This document shows, piece by piece, positions 23,601 to 38,600 of a DNA stretch of 64,000 nt. The notes under the pieces are model-generated. The model was not told the DNA's origin. It did no database searches and saw only the letters and a program-made list of their open reading frames with translations. Numbering within the stretch: position 1 is the first letter of the stretch; each line of letters begins with the position of its first letter. Origin of the DNA: Ophiura sarsii (taxonomy: Eukaryota > Echinodermata > Ophiuroidea > Amphilepidida > Ophiuridae); assembly GCA_035610835.1 (NCBI GenBank), contig CM069442.1:27977798-28041797 (forward strand), given 5' to 3'. The position numbers and the translations under genes were made by a program.

Positions 23601-26600
23601 CAAGAAGTTCTGGAAACTGACTGCAGATACATGTTTATACTGTGCGTGTATAATCCCTTAAGAGAACCCTTGTGAGGGGTAAGTACGCCTCAAACTTGAT
23701 TTTGAGGGGTGATGTGCAATAAATGGGTTTCCCTCTAGTCATGCTATGCCTGCAAGTCAAGTGACTAGTGAACGTTCTTAGCAATTAAACATCACAAAAT
23801 AGTTCACGACGGACTGCATGAATAAACTGTTCACATATACTAAATGTATCCCTTAGAGGACCCTTGTGAAGGGTAAGTAAGCCTCAGACTTGATTTTTGA
23901 GAGGCTGTGTGCAATAAATGGGCTTCCCTCTGGTCATATGTATCCATGCGCCAACATGAATATCAGTCAAGCGACTAGTTAGTGTTTATATAAATGAAAC
24001 ATTACAGCATAGTTCTTGAGACTGGCTGCAGTCATACAATATAAGCTGGTTTGTATTATTTGTTTGTTGTTGATGGTGTGTTTTTTGTTTTGTTTTTGTT
24101 TTTATGTTTTAATTGTCACAGTTACCACAAGGAGGAAACTTGACAGCTGTGAAATTAAATCAAATATACACACTCCTACACAATTTGTGAAAATACTTGT
24201 ATGCAAAAATAACATTTGTTGGTATATTAACACAGTTTCTATACCAATCGATGCTTGGAGATGTTTGCATTATTACTCCAAGGCACATTGCTTCTCTTGG
24301 GTTTTAAATGTAATAGCGTAAGATGGATCATGTTTAGTGAAGGTTAAGGTGGCGCATTTGTCTCTTTCGTATGTCTCTTGCTTCTCTTGGGGTTTCCATT
24401 GTATACCTTAAGACAGATCCAGTTTATTGAACGGGTAAATAAAACATACGCTTAACACAAAAGTTCATGACCAGGTGCGTGTATGTTGCGTTAATTCAAA
24501 ATTGATAATCGATAATCAAAATCTGAGATGTTCATTAATTGAGAAAAGTGTTTTCCTGTAATTTGACACCTCATTCATAAAAATTGAGTTGGATACTTTA
24601 AGGTTATGATGTTTTAAGATACTATATCTAATGGGGGGAAAAGTTGAAGCAAATTTGAAACCTGTCATCACAAAATGAGAGTTAAGTAGGAAAATTTCAA
24701 TTTCAGGTTTGTCCAGATTCAAAATTCTCAGAAAAAAAGCTTTAAAATGATACGCATCATGTCATAATTGCTCAATGTTGTCCCTTTCAAAATTCAAATT
24801 GAAGTTGCAAAATTCCTTCGTTTTCTATTAATTTTTGGCATGTATATTGGACCATATCTCCTAATGCACACTAGCGACTTAACGCTCATTTTGTGGTAAC
24901 AGGTCTCATTTGCCTTTCTATGGAATGTCATTGAGTTGTATACTGTAAAAGTGTAAATGTTCGCGCGTGTAAATGTTCGCGCATTGCACATTTTGAACAA
25001 TTTTGCTTGTTTTTATTTTCGCGATTTTTAGACCTACATACAAAATGAATATATTCGCGCGTTTTAATTTTCGCGCTTGATGATTTGAGCGCGAAAAGCG
25101 CGAAAATAAATGCAGCGCGAACAAATTCCACTTTACAGTAATACATTGAGCGCTATAGAAAGCATTCAGACATGTATGCATCAGGTGTCACACACACATT
25201 GTCACCGCATAGCACATACTGAGCAATAATATCCCACAGGAAACTTTATTTGCTATAACTTATTTTCAATTTTGGAGAGGAAAGCTGTTTTTCCTATTCA
25301 TTTCAATCAGTAAAGGTTCCAATCATTTTATAGTTTGTTTGTGGAAAAGGGAGGCCCAATTTATTCTAGGATTTTGAGGGGTGATCCCTTGCTGGGGGAA
25401 ATGCTCAATTTTAAGCATTTGTATGTGCCAATTATTCAAATTGACCAGATATATTATGTTTTGATATGTAGCTTATGATGTTTATTAATTTATTTGGTTA
25501 AATGTATTTTATTTTTAAGTGACTGTGAGGTCTCTTGATTTGAGGCATTTTATATGAAATTCCTTATTAGAGACTTTATTGACAGTGAACTTTATAATGT
25601 AGAAAGGGGGCATTATTTCAACTTAGAGTGAGATGTAGCTTTATCTACTAAAACTGTAATCTCAACTTTTGCTTCGCCTGCTCTGTTCTGTATTTCTCTA
25701 AAATCAATTATAATATTCTGACAAACCGGATACCACCAGATGTCCCCTTAAACGATTACATGTAAGATGCAAAGAGGTTTGACAACAACTCCGACATTCT
25801 ATGCTCTGTTTACCTTCCCCCTGCAGTAGCAGAGAAATTACATTGCTTTGAGTTCTAAAGGGTAAAATACAATAATCCCAAACAATATTGCTTAATATTA
25901 CTATAGTACTTTTAAGGGTAAAAACTGTATTATTTATCACTGCTATATATTTTATTTTATTCATCATTTAGTCTAGCATATCACAATGGAGTGAATTGAA
26001 ACAAACAGAAGTAAGTTAAATATTGTGCGTGACTGTGTGTTACTTTTCTTTCACGGAATAACTTTACAATACCCATGCCAATATGTTTCCATGCTATCAT
26101 TTGTATACTTTTTATATACTATTTCACATTTTGGATGTTACATGCTTTGAGTTGCGTTCATATATTTGATATTATTTTGCTTTGGCTTTGTAGTTTACCA
26201 ACATGGCTGTTTGACTATTCCACACAACTTTTCTAATAACAGGCATTGGATCTTTCCCTGATCAATTTATTTGAGCACTTTTCATTTTTTTTACACGGTC
26301 GCACTTGATCTTATTAACCAGTTTTCAGTGGTATTCAGTCTTTTCTTTTCCTCATGCCTGATAATTTTCACAAGAAATTTGACAGTCAAACAGCCATAAA
26401 AACTATGTAACTAGTGGCTTGAATTGCTGTGTGATTTTATCCCTTTTACCCTAACTTATAAATGGATTATTCTTCCATTTTTAGAAGAACAGTATTTTTT
26501 TGGCAAAATGAAGGCGTTCAATCTGATTGACAGCATCGTTCCCTCACCCCAGATCATTTTAAATGGAAATAGTGGACACTGTGGTTTATAGTGGATATTC

Positions 26601-29600
26601 TGGTTTGAAAAGCCATTATTTTCATAAGAATGTGAATACTTGTCTTTTTTGTATCACTTTTACTTATTGAGAAATGAAGCCAAATCCTTATACAATTCAG
26701 TTTAACACAGTGGAATATGAGCGCATCATGTCCATTTTCACAAACACTATCACTTCCATCAGGTAGTTCTTGTAGCGTCACATAAAGGGGGCTGGAGGAA
26801 TACCATGATAATGAAGATCTGAGACTTTTTAGACAAACATATTTCAAATATTTCCATCCAATATTTTTACAATTTCAAGTAATTCTGCTCAAGAATTTGT
26901 CACTTCTTTTTACCTACAACTCAAAATCAATATTCCGACTCATACCGCTTGATCGCATCACATATATTCTGTGTCACTTCAAGCTGGATGCATATGTCAG
27001 TACGGTGCACGTCACATGAGATTGACCACGCCACGAGTTCAACCTCACCCCATTTGCGCGTCCATGGTGCGCAATACGTAAGCTCGTCCTCACGGCGGCG
27101 ATTGGTTACTGGATTTTTAGTGAATTTTTAAGCATGTGTGTGTTGAACTGATTGTTAAACACGCCCTCATATGTTTAACTGCGACGGGGAGGGTATGTGA
27201 CGTGATATTTGCCCATCTCTTCATAGACTCAGCATTTCGACATCAGGGCTGACATTCTTTGTCTGCTCGTCTGCAGGGCATGCAATCACCATCACATGGA
27301 ACTATGTGCGAGATAGTGTGATGTGATATACTTGACAACACGCTGATCTCGACCCTATACTTGCAGTGACACAGAGTATACTTTGGCCAAAAATAACTAA
27401 ATTGTTGTGCTGCCCTCAAGTGACAAAAAAATTGAAGGTCGGTCGGTCAGTTGGTAACATTTTCCTCCTTGAAAAATATTACTGACAGACCGTGGCTATC
27501 ATGGTTCATGTCAAGACTAAATTGGTAAATGTCAATTTTACTAATGTTGCTAGCATGATAATAGTTCAAAAGCTATACATTCAAGCAAATTTATTCATTT
27601 CAAGCAGAAAATAGTCATATTTTGACAATTTGGGTAAAATATCAATGTGACCTAAACAAATTGTGATCATACATTTGTGAGATTTGGGGTCGGTCGCTAA
27701 GGGCAACACAAGTACTTTTTCTTTTGCCTTACCTACCCACAGACCTTTCCTCCTCCCACCCTTATCAATCCTTGACTCCCATTTCATTTCCCATAACAGT
27801 ATTTTTGTGCAGTGAAGAATTTGTGCAGTTTGATTTCATTTCATATCAAAGCTTTATGTTTGCATATCTTTTGCTACATGTATACAATACTTACTTACTT
27901 AATTTGATTTGACACAATTAAAGCGTATTCCGTGGATAGAATATAGCAGTGGTGGTTAAATAAACCTAGGAGATCTATACCCAGTCTTAGAAGACCTTAG
28001 ATTAGGGGAAGAAAAAAAGTTTGTTTCCGGTAGGTGGTCTAAAAACCAAGATGCCTGATGCATTTTTTTTAAATTTTATTTTATTTTTTTGAGGGGTGAG
28101 AAGTGAGGTGGGATGACTTTCCAAATGCAATTTTCACAATTTACCATAGGCCGAGAACCCTGAGTACACAAATATACACAGCCAGTATCCTACTATGCCC
28201 CATATCATAGTTATATCAAATGTCCACTTTTACAGTATGTGTCTCTTCTGTATCTTGTGTTGCACTCTCTGTCTATTTTTTTCCAAATGGTGGAAGATAT
28301 GTAGCCTATACAGGGTGAGTCAAAAACACTGCAATAGTGGAAAGAAGAGATCTTGTTTTCAAAATCAAGTTGAAACTTAAACATTTTTAAACGTTAAAAG
28401 AATTCCTCATTTGTTACTAACCTTGACGAAAAAATAGTTAATAAATATAATATATAAAAAGTTAATATCATTTTCCATTTGCTTTTGGTGAACCTTTTTA
28501 CCCGTGCACCCATTTCACACGATTTTCCACGAGATACCCAAAAAACAACGTAAAAAACGTGTCTCTCATTCAAATTTTGGAAACTTTAGTAAATTTGTAA
28601 TGTAATTGGAATTTAATGCATCCTTTCTTGTTAACATGTGATTCAACATAATCAATTTACCTTACCCATGCTATGTATTGCTTATAATGTTCTAAATGTG
28701 AATACAAAAATGGAATTTCCCAAATTTTTGGGAATATTCAAATATGAAAATGCAATGTGTGCCATTTCAATTTAATGTCACTGTGCTTGTGGACAAACAA
28801 GTAAATTGAGTTGTTCAGCAAAAAGGGTCACCAAAGACATGGAAAATGCGATCGACCAAACAAATATATCATTCTTGCAACATTTAAAACATTTCAAACT
28901 TCAACTTAGTTTTGAAAACAAAATGGCATCTTTCCACTATTGCATTTTTTGACTCACCCTGTATATTTGATTATTGATGACTTATTTTCCAGTTTTATGT
29001 GTTAATGCCTCTCACTTTGGATTTGTCTGGTATTCTTTATAATATGTGATTTATCTGTTTTTTAAATCCTAGATTGTTTATTAATTTTTGATTATTGGTG
29101 TTCACAACGAGTATTGCTTGCACAAATGTAACCCATTATCATGAGAGAATTCAAATGTATGAGCTCTCCACAAGACTTTTATTTCAGTAATGTGCACATG
29201 GTTGAATAGTATGTATGATGCCATTTTGGGTATTGTAAACTTACTGCATTACTTGGACATTTTTGGCAGATTTGTTAAAAAGAATATAGTCCCAAGTAAT
29301 CAGGGAAATGTTTATGATTTGTTATACAGGGTGAGTCAAAAAGACTGCAATAGTGGAAAGAAGCCATTTTGTTTTCAAAACCAAAATGAATTTTAAAACT
29401 TTTTAAACAGTGCAAGAATGATGTATTTAATCCTAACTTTGTGTGAAAAAATGAAGTCGATCGCATTTTTCGTTTGTATTTGGTGACCCTCTTTGCTGCA
29501 CAACCACATTTACCTGTTTGTCCACGAGCACAGTGATTTTCATTTGAAATGGCACACATTGCATTTTCATATTTTCAACAAAAAAATGGAAAATTTCAGT

Positions 29601-32600
29601 TTTTTATTAAATTTGGAACATTATACGCTTTCATTGCATGGGTACGATTATAATTGATTATGCTAACTCACATGTAAACAAGAAAGGATGCATCAAATTC
29701 CAAGAACTCAAGTTTCCAAATTTGAATGAGGGACACATTTTGCGATCTGATGCATATTTTGGGTATCTCGTGGACAAACGTGTAAAATGGGTGCACTGGT
29801 CAATAGGTTCACCAAAGGCAAACGGAAAATGCGATCGACTTCATTTTTTCACACACAGTTAGGATTAAATACATCATTCTTGCAACGTTTAAAAAGTTTT
29901 AAAATTCATTTTGGTTTTGAAAACAAAATGGCTTCTTTCCACTATTGCAGTCTTTTTGACTCACCCTGTAAAATACATTTTTGTGAGAATTTTTAAATTG
30001 TTAAAAAAACATAAATGTTTCCACAATTCTACTTTTGTGATACACAGAGAAGCCGCTTTTGACACATTTTATTACTCGCATTTCCCCCCAACCCATTTTA
30101 TTAGAGCATTCCGCTTGAAATCAACACACTCGCCAAGTTTTCTCATCAATTCCGGGCTTTTTCATTGATACCCATTGGCATTTCCACACATAGTTGACAG
30201 ATGGCATTGTGTGCGGAATATTAAAAATGAGGTTTTCAGGTCGAAATCAGGTTTCCAGGTCGGAATCAATCTTGTCTTTGAAATCAAAGAGCGTGGGGTT
30301 ATAAAGCGTTTAAACTAACAGGAAAGTGTCTCCGTGGATTCCCGTGATGTTTTCGTGTCATTGGGTAGTGAATGTACGCAACCATATTGTCATATTGGAA
30401 TATTGTGGTAGTGGATCCAATATTAGGTCATGAGAGCGTGATAAAATATACAGAGATCTAGGGGGATTACAGAGAGATCTAGGGGGATTTGAGGCAGTAT
30501 ATTGAAGATGAATGGATAACTAGGTTTGTAAATGAAATTGCCGAAAATAATCACTTGCTTTAGGAATGACGGGTAAGAGCAAGTTTCAAATTATATACAA
30601 TCTGCCAATAAAAGTGAAATATGTGAGCTATATACAGGCTATACCTCTCTGTTCATATAGAACATGGGGAAATCTGTTCTAGATTGAAATTGGTGATTGA
30701 TAGGTATTCTTTTGCATACCAAGCTTTAAACCAATATTATATATGATCTTTTTTTCAAATTTTACACTTATTTCTTCTCTTTTACAATGAAATTTGACTT
30801 ATCAACCTCCATGATGCGTTCCCTACTACATATATCATATTCACTTGTGTACAGTTTTGGCCATAGCCAGAAGACTGTAAATGGTGTTAACACAGTGTCA
30901 AACCACGACTTCTATTTTCGAACGGGAAATTCACTAAAAAAACCAACAACTGTTAGATTATCCGATAACTTATTAAAATTTGATTGTGAAATAATTAGGA
31001 CACATGTTACTCCGTAACTTTGAAGATATTTTAGTTTCATGTAAGGAGAGACGGAATCAAAGATAGAAGGCATTCCATGAAAAAGATCACACAATATGCC
31101 TTTAAGAAAAACTGTTTTGCCCTCAATTTAAGACATCATAGCCAGGGGTATACAGGGTTGTGCCGTTCGCTCTAATGGGTAGCTTTTTTGACAAAAATCC
31201 CTAAACATGGGTATGATTTTGTGCTGGAAAATCCCTAATAATAGAGTCACTTTTTACAAATAGGTCTATTTTCACGTAAATGTGGTCTATTTTTGAGAAC
31301 ATTTGCAAAAATCAGGTCTATTTTCCTGAGAATTTGTGAAAATTGGGTCTGTAATGAAGCAAAACCCTTAGAAATGGGTACCTTTTTTTAGGGTTGGTTG
31401 CAATTGGGAAAGTCAACTTTGTTTTTTGTTGGTAGGCCTTATACACTATTAAAGATGTTTGAAACAGTTCATCTAGATTCATGTAGACAATATAATGATA
31501 TGGATATTTGTTATGTTTAAGAATAGAAATCTAACAGACGTGTATGGTGTAACGGAATGTGGTATTTAATGATGTATACATAATTCAGACCTGCATCTAT
31601 GTTCCCCCATGTACACCATCATTACCATTTTTGTCGCTATTTGTACACGGTACCAAGTGCATCGCCTATACTCATGTAATTACATCTCCTATTCAATCTC
31701 CATTTGGTTAAGAGGGTGGAACATAGCCATCAAAATGATCACAGCTCGGTACGAAACGCATCTCTATAAATGCGTAATGTAATCTTGCCTTGGTCTCTCG
31801 TCATATTTCACAGGTGACATAAAACATATATGTTACATATGTTTTACATTGATGTTTTGTCACAGAATTATATCTCATCATATTATAAACCCGGTGGTTT
31901 CAGTCAACATTGACTTTGGGTATGCATGATCGTTCCAAAAATCGCAGAAAAGGGGGTTGTTTTTTGAAGCTATGTCCGCGATTTCCCCAAATTAGGGGTG
32001 TTTTTTGAAGCTTTGTCCGCGATTTCCAAAAATAAGGGGTGTTTTTTGGAGAGGCTATGTCCGCGAAGAAGGAAAAGGGGTATTTTGAACCAGATGTGTC
32101 CTCGTTTTTTGAGCAAATAGAAAGTGTCCTTGAAATGGTGAAAAAAGGGGGGTTATTTTCAGTCAAAATGTCCTCGTTTTTGTACGAAAAGGGGGTCAAA
32201 TTAGCACAATTGTCCGCGAAACACATTCAAAAAGGGGAGTATTTCAAGATCCTGGAACGATCATGTGTTACTCCTCTAATTACGAAGAGAGAACACTGGG
32301 ATTATAACGAGAGAGAGACATCACTGGAGGCTGGTATTGGGGGCAGGGCTCAAAGTACACAGGGGCTATACTCCAACAGGCCGTTTAGCCCTCATATTCA
32401 ACAAAATAGCCCTGTGGCAAACTATATTGCAATGGCAAAATGTACACACGAGGGCTACTTTTGGTAATAACTGATGAAAGTAGCCCTCATCAAAGAGGTA
32501 TTTTGAGCCCTGGTAGGGGAGGGGGCTCTGGTTAGTAGAGATGGGGGGGGGGGGGGGGAGTTAACAAATATATTGAGGTATATGGGTGTTCATATTTTAG

Positions 32601-35600
32601 TGAAACAATTGTGAGAAAATGTCCAATCTTGTGAAAACAAGAAAATCCTACACAGTAATAAACCATATTGTGTTTTGGTAAATATTGGGATTAGTGGTAT
32701 GTTTAAGCTGTTGTGCATGTTCTATAATACTGGTATACAACTCACAAATTTACAATTTCTCTGGATACCCATAGGATACCCATATGACTCCCATATGAAA
32801 TAATTACTGTAAAACCAGAAATGTCCATGTGCATTTAAATTTCACCAAGAGCTCTTACTCGCAAAAATGTCATGCCGCGAATATTTACCAATCTACCTTG
32901 AAGCAGTACATTGCAAAGTTACACAATGTAACTCCAAAGTTTACATCTGCAAAATGTTCATGCCATGAATTAGGCCAGTATTGTTAATTTGTGAAATTTT
33001 AAACTTGCAAACATTTCTGGTTTTACAGTCTTACTCATGTGGCATCCATGAGAAACCCATGGGATGCCCATGTGACACCCATATATTCTTCACATGTTTC
33101 AAAAAATGCCATCATGTTTGCATGTTATAATGTGTTTTATACTGCTAATTTCATTTTCATTTATATTTCTTATTGAGTATTTATAGTTTAATATGCGGCA
33201 ACTATACTACATGCTTTGTGCTTTCCAATTATAGTATAATCAGTTTAAATTGGCGAGAAATATTCGTTTTTTATCTCTTTGCGCGCAAAAGTAATCCAAG
33301 CGCATGTGCGCAATTATGGCCACACGCACATGGATTTCGTCGCACACACGCGTCACTCATATGATGAACAGTGCGCTTGTTTCCTTCAGCACGCCCAGGT
33401 CCTTCTGTATTCATTCCCTGCTGTAAGAAGGATTTGCCAATTTGGATTTGATCAAACTATAGATCCTTATTCTAAATACTGTATAAGTGGTAATTTTTGT
33501 GTACAGATATTTTCGCGATTTTATAGTTTTTGGAAAATGTGCAAGACTTTAATTTCGTGGTATGTACATTAATAAAAATGTAACTCTATTGTAAAATGAT
33601 ATTTTTGCATGATTATATTTTTACTTTTTCATGTCCACCGCAAAATTTGTGAAAATAAAACCGTCACGAAAAATACCACGTATACAGTACACAAGATGTA
33701 AATATTAATGACTCACAAAAATAAAAATGACAGGATGACATATAATATTTATTTATAATGGACCCTATTTTGTTTTCCTAACTGCACTTTGTTACCCAAA
33801 ATATTGAATCACAACTTTTTGAATCACAACTTTTTGAATTCAATTTTTTTTTAATTCAAACAAATTTGAATCACCACCTAAACCCAAAACACTTCAACCA
33901 GTCTCTTCAGTTGCCGACTTCCGATAGATCCCTATCAGTATATAGTTCAAGTATCTTTCCCTAAGGAACCCTATATCGTCTGGAATAGACATACAGCGGA
34001 TATGATGGGGTAGTGACTCTGATGGTGGATGAACCTTGATTTTGCTTTCAAAAAATTAATGTTTACACTTTCCACGCGGCTATTAGTTTTACCATATATA
34101 CAAACCAGATGTTTCAGAAATCTTTCCCAACTTTTAAAAGTGTATCTCAAGAATTATTGTACCAATACTAGGCATGTTTATACTTATTTTAATGCATTTC
34201 TAAGGGTGATTCCAAATATGGTGCTGAAATTCAATAATTGTTACATTTTTGAAACATTTTGTGAAACTTTGGGACTGTCGTCTGCAGTCGACTGCCGCGT
34301 AGAAAGTGTTAAGGCGTACAATTTAGGCCAGGGAATTATTTTGTGTACCTTTTGGCTGATGCATACGCAACTGAAAAATGTATACAAACAACAAAATTAA
34401 GCAACAATTAAGATTTGTGTGTGAAAAGTCGCATGCCAAATAAAAGAATCGTCCGTGAAGATTATATGCAAAAGTTTTGAAAGTGCCCTCCTTGCTCTTG
34501 TTTCATTTTAAGAGGGCTATTCAATGATTGATTGTGGTTATGAAAACTGAAACACTTGTGTCATACCTACGATAGACATATACAAGAATGGATTTGTCTG
34601 GTTCTATTTTGCAAAACTTATTGTGCCCACAAATATTCGTAAATGCAAACATTGCTTTGACAGTGACCTTAATTCAATCATCATTATAATTCACCGGCAT
34701 GAAGTTAACATATTTTGTCTGTTTTTCCCTTTTCCCCTATATTCGCATTCTTTTCATAGTCGGAAATCTCCCATCAGATGCACTTCAACACGCCCAAAGA
34801 AGCTCTTAGTCTTCATCACAGTCTGGCAGCAAGAGTACCCGACTATAGCAAGCGCCCTCATGTGTTCAGTCTACGACTCGCAAGCTGGAAAGAGTATTTA
34901 ATACAGTGCCTGTAAGTATTGATGTTTTTGCAAATAACATATGATTGGATAGGGAAAAAACAACCTTTGTTTTGGGAAATTGTAAATTATATATATGGGG
35001 AAAAAATCTTGAAAGGTATGTTAAGAAATCTTGAAGTTGTCATATTAATAGCAGTAAATTGACACATTTCGAAGCTGGTTTGCAAGTGTTTATTGGACAG
35101 ACTGCCCTCGTTCATGCTCCTGGACCATATTCACGGTAAGAATACTGACACCACACAGAATAAATATATGCGAATATTGCTAAATCCAGGGGTTGGTGGA
35201 CGAAGAGGTTCAAAATACTACTACATGCCATGGCTTAACCCATATAGGATAGCCTACTAGCTTTAACATGAAACAGGAAAAGATAAATGTATATATATAT
35301 ATTGCACTTTATTTGGTCAACCTGGTCCAGGAGATTGAAAGAAGGCCATCACTTGCGGGAAACGGACAGCAGTCTAGGCAGGATTAACATTTATTGCTCA
35401 TAAGTCAGTGCCAACGTTCTGATGGTTAACTGGTTTCAGCATTCAGTTTTATCAGTTGTATCGCCAAAATAGTCATATTATAACCATTTTCATCCATGAG
35501 AAAAAGTGACAAAAGGTTGCCCAATTAAAAAATATGTAAGTTTCATAATTTATGTGATGAGGTGATAACAAACAGCCTCTACAGGGTGAATCAAAATATT

Positions 35601-38600
35601 CAGGTCCCGTTTTTGGAAAATTAGGAAAAATGTGTGCGTTTAACTTTTGCATTCATAGGTACATTGGAAGTTGCAATGGAATATATTTAATTTCACAGAA
35701 TTTGGGGAAATCCACATATAGAATAAACAATTTGAACGAAATAAAATTTAAGGTAACAATGCGTTTTACTGTGCATATCAATAAATATTTTAATTTTTGC
35801 ATATTAACTGGTTTGTAAAATTGGGACCTGAATATTTTGACTAACCCTGTACAAGGCATACACTTGTCAGTCTTTAAAATTATCCTGATTTGGCTTCTTA
35901 ATCATGGATTATGTAACAATGGACAAACGTCAAATATCCACCTCGTCGTAGTTACACACGCGCGCACTTACGATCAGCTTATTACGCATGCTTGAAAATT
36001 CTCAGAAATCCGGTAAGCAATCCGCGCCGAGAGGTCGAGCGTACATGTTGCGCAGCCGCAGATGCTCTTTTCAAGAGGTTGATCTCACGAAAAGTTTGCA
36101 AGGTCAACCTTATGTGACGTGCGCCCATGATTTTGAGTCAACACAGGTAATAGGATTTGAGGTTTGCTGAGCAATAGTCATATGGTCATGAGTGTGTGGT
36201 ATTCAAACAAACATGTGAACATTCATGTGCTGTATGCATCCAGCATACTAGACTGAACCCTTCCTGTCTTCACTATTTGTACACGTCCTTATGAAGGTGC
36301 TAAAGGTGAACACTGAAAAGAGTAAGGGCTGTGGTTGGCTTTGGTGTGTTATTGGGGTGTTTATTTACCTATTTCCCCTTCTTCTTCAACCTGTCGGCTT
36401 TTTACAAATTCTGCATCAACCACTTGTGATAATCAACATATTTGTTTGGTGGAAAGAGAGTTAGCCACTTTTGGTTTTAAAAAAATGTTGATAATCAGAC
36501 AAAACCTGTTTTTAACAAAACATGTACACAATTATGCACTGAATAAACATAATCTTATGTTTGTACCATCACTTGATTCTACAACAATGGTCTCGTGCGG
36601 TGATGTACATACACCATGTGACAGGGTAAATAATACATTTTTCCCAGCAAGCTATAAAATAATATATGACCCATCACATTGCTGGGTCACATTGATGATT
36701 CTGCTCAGACGAACTTGCAACTTACAATTACATTATTTTGAGTAAAATTAGTTGATTTGTGTAAAATCATTTTATTTAGTGAATTTTGCTCAACTCATGT
36801 ATGAACAAAATTGCTTCCTGTATGCAATACATTTTGAACTGTGCATATGTGACCCATCACATCAAAACAGACCAATTGTCTCCAGATATGAATATTGAGA
36901 TTTGAAATTCATGTTAAAGAACTATTTGTTAGCTTTAAATTAGCTCTTAATTTGTCACAATCGAACATGGAACACAGGTTTTATGCAACTCAGAATGTTG
37001 AAAATTATTTTTTAATTTTCTTTATTTTTTCTCAACTTCTATTGTTATTATGTATGCAGATGAACCTTGCCAACAACTGGTCGGTTTCAATGTAATGGGT
37101 CACATATTATTATATAGCTTGGTGGGAATATTGTTATTAACCCTTGCCAGTGTCCTCCCCACCCCCTTACGTTTAAGTGAATCTGTATTTTGATTTTAAC
37201 ATGATAAAAACCCTACAAATTACCAAATTATTTTTCCTTCACAGCGACACGCAAGATTTACAAAACTGGATGCAAGCATTCAACTTAGCCTCAGCCGTTC
37301 ATTCCGCACCTCCGTTACCGGCGGCGGTTGGTTCCCAGAAAGGTTTCAAGAGGCCACTGTTGCCGTCGTCTTCGTCAAAACTCAATTTGGTAAGTATTCG
37401 TTGAGTGTTTTAAAACTATAGTCAGGTCTATAATTGAACAAACAAATTGAAACATCGCATTGCGTGAAGTGCGCACAACCATAAGCGTGATAAAGTCGGA
37501 CGTGATCATATGTACTGCGTGCGCGTTGTTCGTTCAATATTTAATCAGATTATAGTGTGAAGAAACGATTTAGTCAAACTTGCAAACAGTATTTTCAGAA
37601 ATTAAAAATATAGGATATGTGGGTGTGGGTAGCAGAAAAAGTGATTATTTTTATTATTTTTTAAGAAAAAAGGTTTATCAACTTGGATAAATTTGTTTGT
37701 CATTAACCAATTATAGGTCAAATAATGCTTATGTCTTGTTTCAATAGGAATCAGAAAAATCAATGCATGAGCGCTAATGTTGATGAGTGAATAATGGCAC
37801 GACCCCCGTAGGGAAGTGCTATAGTGACCTACATATGTATGTTCGTAACCACTAAGAATTTATGAATAAGATATACATTTTGTGCGACAGATTAATGTTA
37901 TGCAAAATTATGAAACATTTAGGTGCATTTACAGCACTTTATACCTTTTCTAGGACGTTAAATTTAGACTTATGGAGGGGTTTATATTCATTTCAAACAC
38001 TACCGGGTATTGCCAGGATTTTTTTGGGTCGATTTTGTTTTACATAGTAATATGTAAAAAGAAAATATTGTTGAAGTTTCGAATATGAGTAGTAAATAGT
38101 AGAAGACAACCAAAACATTTTTATAACTGTACTGTCAATCCTAATAGTGGATTTCCTTTATCAGGTTATTGGTCATTGGCAATGAGACCATTGGTCAAGG
38201 TTGACCAACACTTGGACAAGGATGACTAATATTCTATTGAAGGGTTTGTCATTGGAGAAACGTCTAGTCATCAAATGTGTTTATTGAGATAGGGTTGGTT
38301 GATGTGAGAGAGGCCAACAACTGATTATGTGTAGTCCTACCACAGGACTGCCCTGTATCTGAGACCAGGAACTGCTCCCAATCTGATAACCTAGCTATTA
38401 ACCCAAGAACCACCCTGTGGTGTCAGCTAGGATGGCATGATTCAGTGTTTCTATATTCAAACGTGTGTATATTTCCCTGGGTAAGCTGATTTTGAAATAG
38501 TAGCTCTACGAAGAGGCCTACTTTTGTGCAAGTGATTTTCCAGAGTAACTGTATTGTACCTTCTATTACATCATTGTAAAGGGGACTTTAAGAGAATGAT

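Larger units (their letters stand above)
17129..34759 (+). other. Intron 3 (17.6 kb)
   Basis: GTAGGT...TTCATAG. The largest intron in the window. It holds poly-C/poly-G tracts (17565-17802), many MITEs, a satellite array (22560-24030) and an inverted pair of mariner-like elements (28311-29968). No PSD-like exon was seen, and the phases of exons 3 and 4 fit directly. Stretches with nothing recognised: 20000-21700, 25150-26930, 30000-31100. Confidence 0.85.
34912..37244 (+). other. Intron 4 (2.3 kb)
   Basis: GTAAGT...CCTTCACAG. Contains a mariner-like MITE (35582-35849) and a family 7 MITE (36848-37104). The rest is not recognised. Confidence 0.85.

Noticed and set aside
32039..32467. 142-codon open frame, the longest on the + strand
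   Set aside because: Its first half is the translation of a degenerate tandem repeat inside an inverted-repeat element, and the second half has no recognisable domain.
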